Assembly (NCBI GenBank): GCA_012656075.1
Contig: JAAKBF010000287.1
Span: 1 to 64,000, forward strand
Length of the DNA stretch: 64,000 nucleotides
Direction of reading: 5' to 3'
From: Phytophthora hibernalis
Taxonomy: Eukaryota; Oomycota; Peronosporomycetes; Peronosporales; Peronosporaceae
Shown here: positions 61,577-64,000 of the stretch, in pieces
Layout: each line of letters opens with the position of its first letter
How positions within the stretch are numbered: position 1 is the stretch's first letter
Notes under the pieces: generated by a model
What the model was told of the DNA's origin: nothing
What the model saw: only the letters and a program-made list of their open reading frames with translations
Database searches by the model: none
Translations under genes and position numbers: made by a program

Positions 61577-62929
61577 TTACTTGCGTGTCGATACGATGCT
61601 GTGCAGCAGACACAATCCGTTGCGCATGGCGCGCCGCGAGCAGTTTGATACATTGCACGTGTGGGTTCTGGCCATGGACACGACAAACTCATCGGGTCTC
61701 GACTGCATCGACGCTGGGCTCGGCGAGTCTTTCACCTTTGGATTGGGCGTTGATCCCAAGTTGGACCAGTCCATTTCTGACGCTTCCGACCAGGAAGAAG
61801 AGTTGTTTCTTTGTAGCGTTCGGAAGCTCGGCAACACTGGGAGGTTCAGGCTCTTCGGACGGTATGGATCGTAATGCTCACCGGCATTGAAGTGTCTGGA
61901 AATGGGGGTGATCATTGTGCTCACACCGTCCGAGCTCGACCGGGACGAGGGACTCCTTCGAACGTACTGAAGTGTCGACAGGACAATCTCGTCGGCAGGA
62001 GGTGAGTCCGTGTCCATCGATATGCCCGTGCGGTTGTACGTCGAGGGCCCCCGGAGTTCCGGGGATTCCTTGGTTGTCGGTACCGGGTACCTCTCGTACT
62101 CGTACTGATCTAACCGACGCTGCGTCAATTCGGTTGTCTCGACCTTGAGAGGTGTCTCGAACGGGTCAATTGAGGGTCTGCAGCTTGCGAGTGTGGTGCC
62201 AGCTCTGGCAGTGTGGAACGGCATCTGAGTCTTGTGCTCGGAGCAAATACCGCCACGGACGGCGCGTTTGCGGCAGTCGCCGACACGACACATGGAGTTG
62301 CCGCCATGAGCCTGGCAGTAGCTGTTGGCAAGTGCACGCTTGTCACAGTTCATCGAGAGGCACTTCCGGTAGCCACCGTGGCCCACACACAGTCCGTCGT
62401 ACTGCACCACCTTGGTGCACTCTTCTATCCGACACCGCTTGCCACCACCTGAACATCACAACAGGAGACTTGTTAGCCCGGCACTGGTGGTTAAGACAGC
62501 TTTGAAGGTGCCACGAACCGTGTGAAATACAGGCGCCACCGCTCTGCGCTCGCTTCTTGCAGCCTTGATAGCCGCACTTCTTGCCACCGCCGTGGATCCA
62601 ACAGAAGCCGCCGGTTTGTGCACTTTTGGTGCAGGATGGGGTTTGGCACCGCTTGCCACCGCCGTGAGCGACACAGCACCCTCGGCTCACTACACTGGTG
62701 GTGCAGCCTTCAACTGAGCACTTCTTGCCTCCGCCGTGCGAGATGCAGAGTCCACCGCGCTTTGCTGTCTTTTGGCATTCCGGAAAGCCGCATCGCCTGG
62801 AATGAGTTTGCGAACTGGAACTTCGCGCCGGCGCCAGTATCTGCTGATGGCACTATCTTCGCTGTCTAGGCTCGGAGTCGGGGAAGCGGAACTCCCACTG
62901 CTCGATCGCATCTTGGCAATCGAACTCAA
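61577..62929 (-). CDS. WRKY19-like Cys/His repeat (zinc-cluster) protein
   Basis: Oomycete proteins of this type carry many short C-x4-C-x9-C-x2-H units, 'KC...GC.k.A..gg.C..HGGG'. The proposed start is ATG 62929 (Ser-rich, 'SSSGSSASPTPSLDSED'). Units visible: 'CISHGGGKKC' joined with 'VEGC', 'VVSRGCCVAHGGGKRC', 'QTPSCTKSAQTGGFCWIHGG', 'KKCGYQGCKKRAQSGG', then, after an intron at about 62519-62452 (gttcgt...gttcag), 'CTKVVQYDGLCVGHGG', 'KCLSMNCDKRALANSYC', and 'CRVGDCRKRAVRGGIC'. A Ser/Pro-rich middle (62240-61680) and a last unit 'CNVSNCSRRAMRNGLC' end at 61577. One frame change near 62780 may be a second short intron or an error. Probably a nuclear DNA- or protein-binding factor. Confidence 0.72.
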
Positions 62930-63895
62930 GCTCGAGACTGCACCAGCAAGAGCATGGTGAGCTTACCATAATCACGTAACAAGCCAAGTTCATGGCGACG
63001 AGAAGTGCAGCGTGACATCTCATATCCCAGCTCGGTGGACACGAAATCAGATGTGATTCCATGTCGAACTTTCGGAGACCATCGCATTGTTTTGTTTCGG
63101 TGTCACCGAATCGGTGATCTGCTATTAATAAGTCGATGCAACGACGGTGTACCGCCTCACCAATGCACGATTGCTGCATTGGTGTCAACGCACACATACT
63201 GTAACTTTGAGAAAGGAGGCCCGTAGGCGGCTCCATGGCGAGTGAAGGTTGAATTTGGTGAACAGGCCGAATACATGTAGAACTACATGTACTTTGGCTT
63301 GCAAAAATGAAAATTGAGTTATATCAAAAGTGACCGCTGGAAACTAAATGGTTTCCCTCGCAACAGCCAGGGACGAACGTGCATGCTGAATTTGAACCTA
63401 CATGTATTTGTTTGGTATGTTGGGTTGGGTTGATCAGCTATCCTATACTTCCCATCTCGTCAGGTATTAATAAGAAGTTGACCTCTCAGTCGACAGCAGC
63501 ATGATCTCGTCATAAATGTATCCCTTGTTCACAGCACGCATTTGCCCCTATAAGCTCACCTAGTAAATCCAGGCTCTGGGTCCGATGTGAGTGATCTCTT
63601 GGTAAAAAAAATTGTGGTCCTCGTACTGACCCCGACATCCTCCATTCAATTGCTGCAGGTGGCTGCTGTTGAAATTGATACATGTACCAAACACTTCCTT
63701 GTCGACAGCCACAACCACAAGTCAAATCCAAAGTGGTTCGAGCGCTCGGAAAACGATTTATCTGCATTTAAAATGAAACGGCAAGATCCTACGCAACGTT
63801 CACAAGAGCTCTTGCGTTGAAAAAAGCATGTTCAAGTTGTCACGTAAATAAAACAGAGCCCGAAATTTGAGTTATTTTTACATTTTGGGCTAAAA
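62930..63895. other. Intergenic region
   Basis: Lies between the divergent WRKY19-like and RING genes. Weak open frames only. It probably contains both promoters; 'TCAATTGC' and 'CAGTCGAC' near 63490-63650 show no clear Inr. Confidence 0.45.
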
Positions 63896-64000
63896 ATGGC
63901 GATCAGCGACGGCTGGCACTGCCCAATCTGCTTGGGCGGCTTCGAGCGGCCCGTGCTCGGGTCCTGCTGCGGCCAGAGCTTCTGCCGTTCGTGTATGGAC
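63896..64000 (+). CDS. RING-like protein, N-terminal 35 residues
   Basis: Starts at ATG 63896 and runs off the window. 'WHCPICLGGFERPVLG' and 'CCGQSFCRSC' give the first two cysteine pairs of a RING-type finger (C-x2-C...C-x-Q-x2-C-x2-C). The position that normally holds His is Gln, as in some divergent RINGs. Likely an E3 ubiquitin ligase, but the rest is not visible. Confidence 0.7.
   Translation, partial: MAISDGWHCPICLGGFERPVLGSCCGQSFCRSCMD

Noticed and set aside
62853..63236. 127-residue minus-strand frame upstream of the zinc-cluster gene
   Set aside because: It lacks the Cys/His units, has no oomycete signature, and overlaps the better start at 62929.

Overview
The window looks like a repeat-rich, fast-evolving part of an oomycete nuclear genome, most likely Peronosporales and probably Phytophthora. 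The evidence is three Crinkler (CRN) effector genes with LFLAK-type headers and the CRN 'HVLVVVP' linker, oomycete Inr-like motifs (CTCATTCC) 24-31 nt before their start codons, short GT-AG introns, a WRKY19-like cysteine/histidine repeat protein, and oomycete-type MULE transposases carrying SWIM fingers and Ulp1-like peptidases. Almost every gene before 41 kb is broken by frameshifts or stops. This identification rests on family recognition by eye; no search was run.

Layout. 1-13.3 kb: a ~2.3 kb inverted repeat (arms 1-2290 and 11035-13308) carrying a pogo-type transposase and a CRN promoter on each arm. Between the arms lie a CRN with an HNH-like C-terminus, a MULE/Ulp1 element, a possible eIF2D fragment and, reading inward from the right arm, a CRN kinase. 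13.9-14.4 kb: an unidentified gene fragment. 14.8-17.1 kb: gag to integrase of a Ty1/copia element, cut at 17143 by a second MULE/Ulp1 remnant; a copia RT-RNase H segment of the same orientation is at 25.1-26.3 kb. 26.5-27.7 kb: a minus-strand MULE fragment. 28564-30905: a complete-looking PIF/Harbinger transposon with 38 bp TIRs, a 3 bp target duplication, a DDE transposase and a SANT-like partner. 31.2-37.4 kb: a large intron-containing MULE/Ulp1 gene in a region saturated with an AACGTTGC motif, ending in a 19 bp minisatellite. 39.0-40.8 kb: a CRN with P-loop NTPase and REase-like domains.

The main finding is at 41173-60396: a full-length (19,224 bp) Polinton/Maverick-class endogenous virus. 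Its ends are AGTAGTA...TACTACT, it has 184 bp diverged terminal inverted repeats, and it is flanked by a 6 bp target duplication (ACCATC). It inserted into a duplicated copy of the 3' end of the neighbouring CRN gene. It encodes a double jelly-roll major capsid protein, penton-type minor capsid protein, packaging ATPase, adenain-like protease, a pVI/pX-like basic protein, a fibre protein with an S74 intramolecular chaperone, a large multi-segment virion-associated protein, an RVE integrase with a C-terminal chromodomain, a protein-primed family B DNA polymerase with an internal HNH module, two GIY-YIG endonucleases, ExoX-like C-terminal domains, and a Uma2-family nuclease fused to a C2H2-like finger. 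Most of the genes carry frameshifts or stops, so the copy is a decaying provirus. Unusual points are a GIY-YIG gene that lies between two diverged copies of the polymerase C-terminus, the fibre, and the GC-richer Uma2 gene next to the right terminal repeat.

After the element come the other half of the interrupted CRN tail, a gene-free stretch, a minus-strand WRKY19-like cysteine/histidine repeat gene (61577-62929), and the first 35 codons of a RING-like protein running off the right edge.
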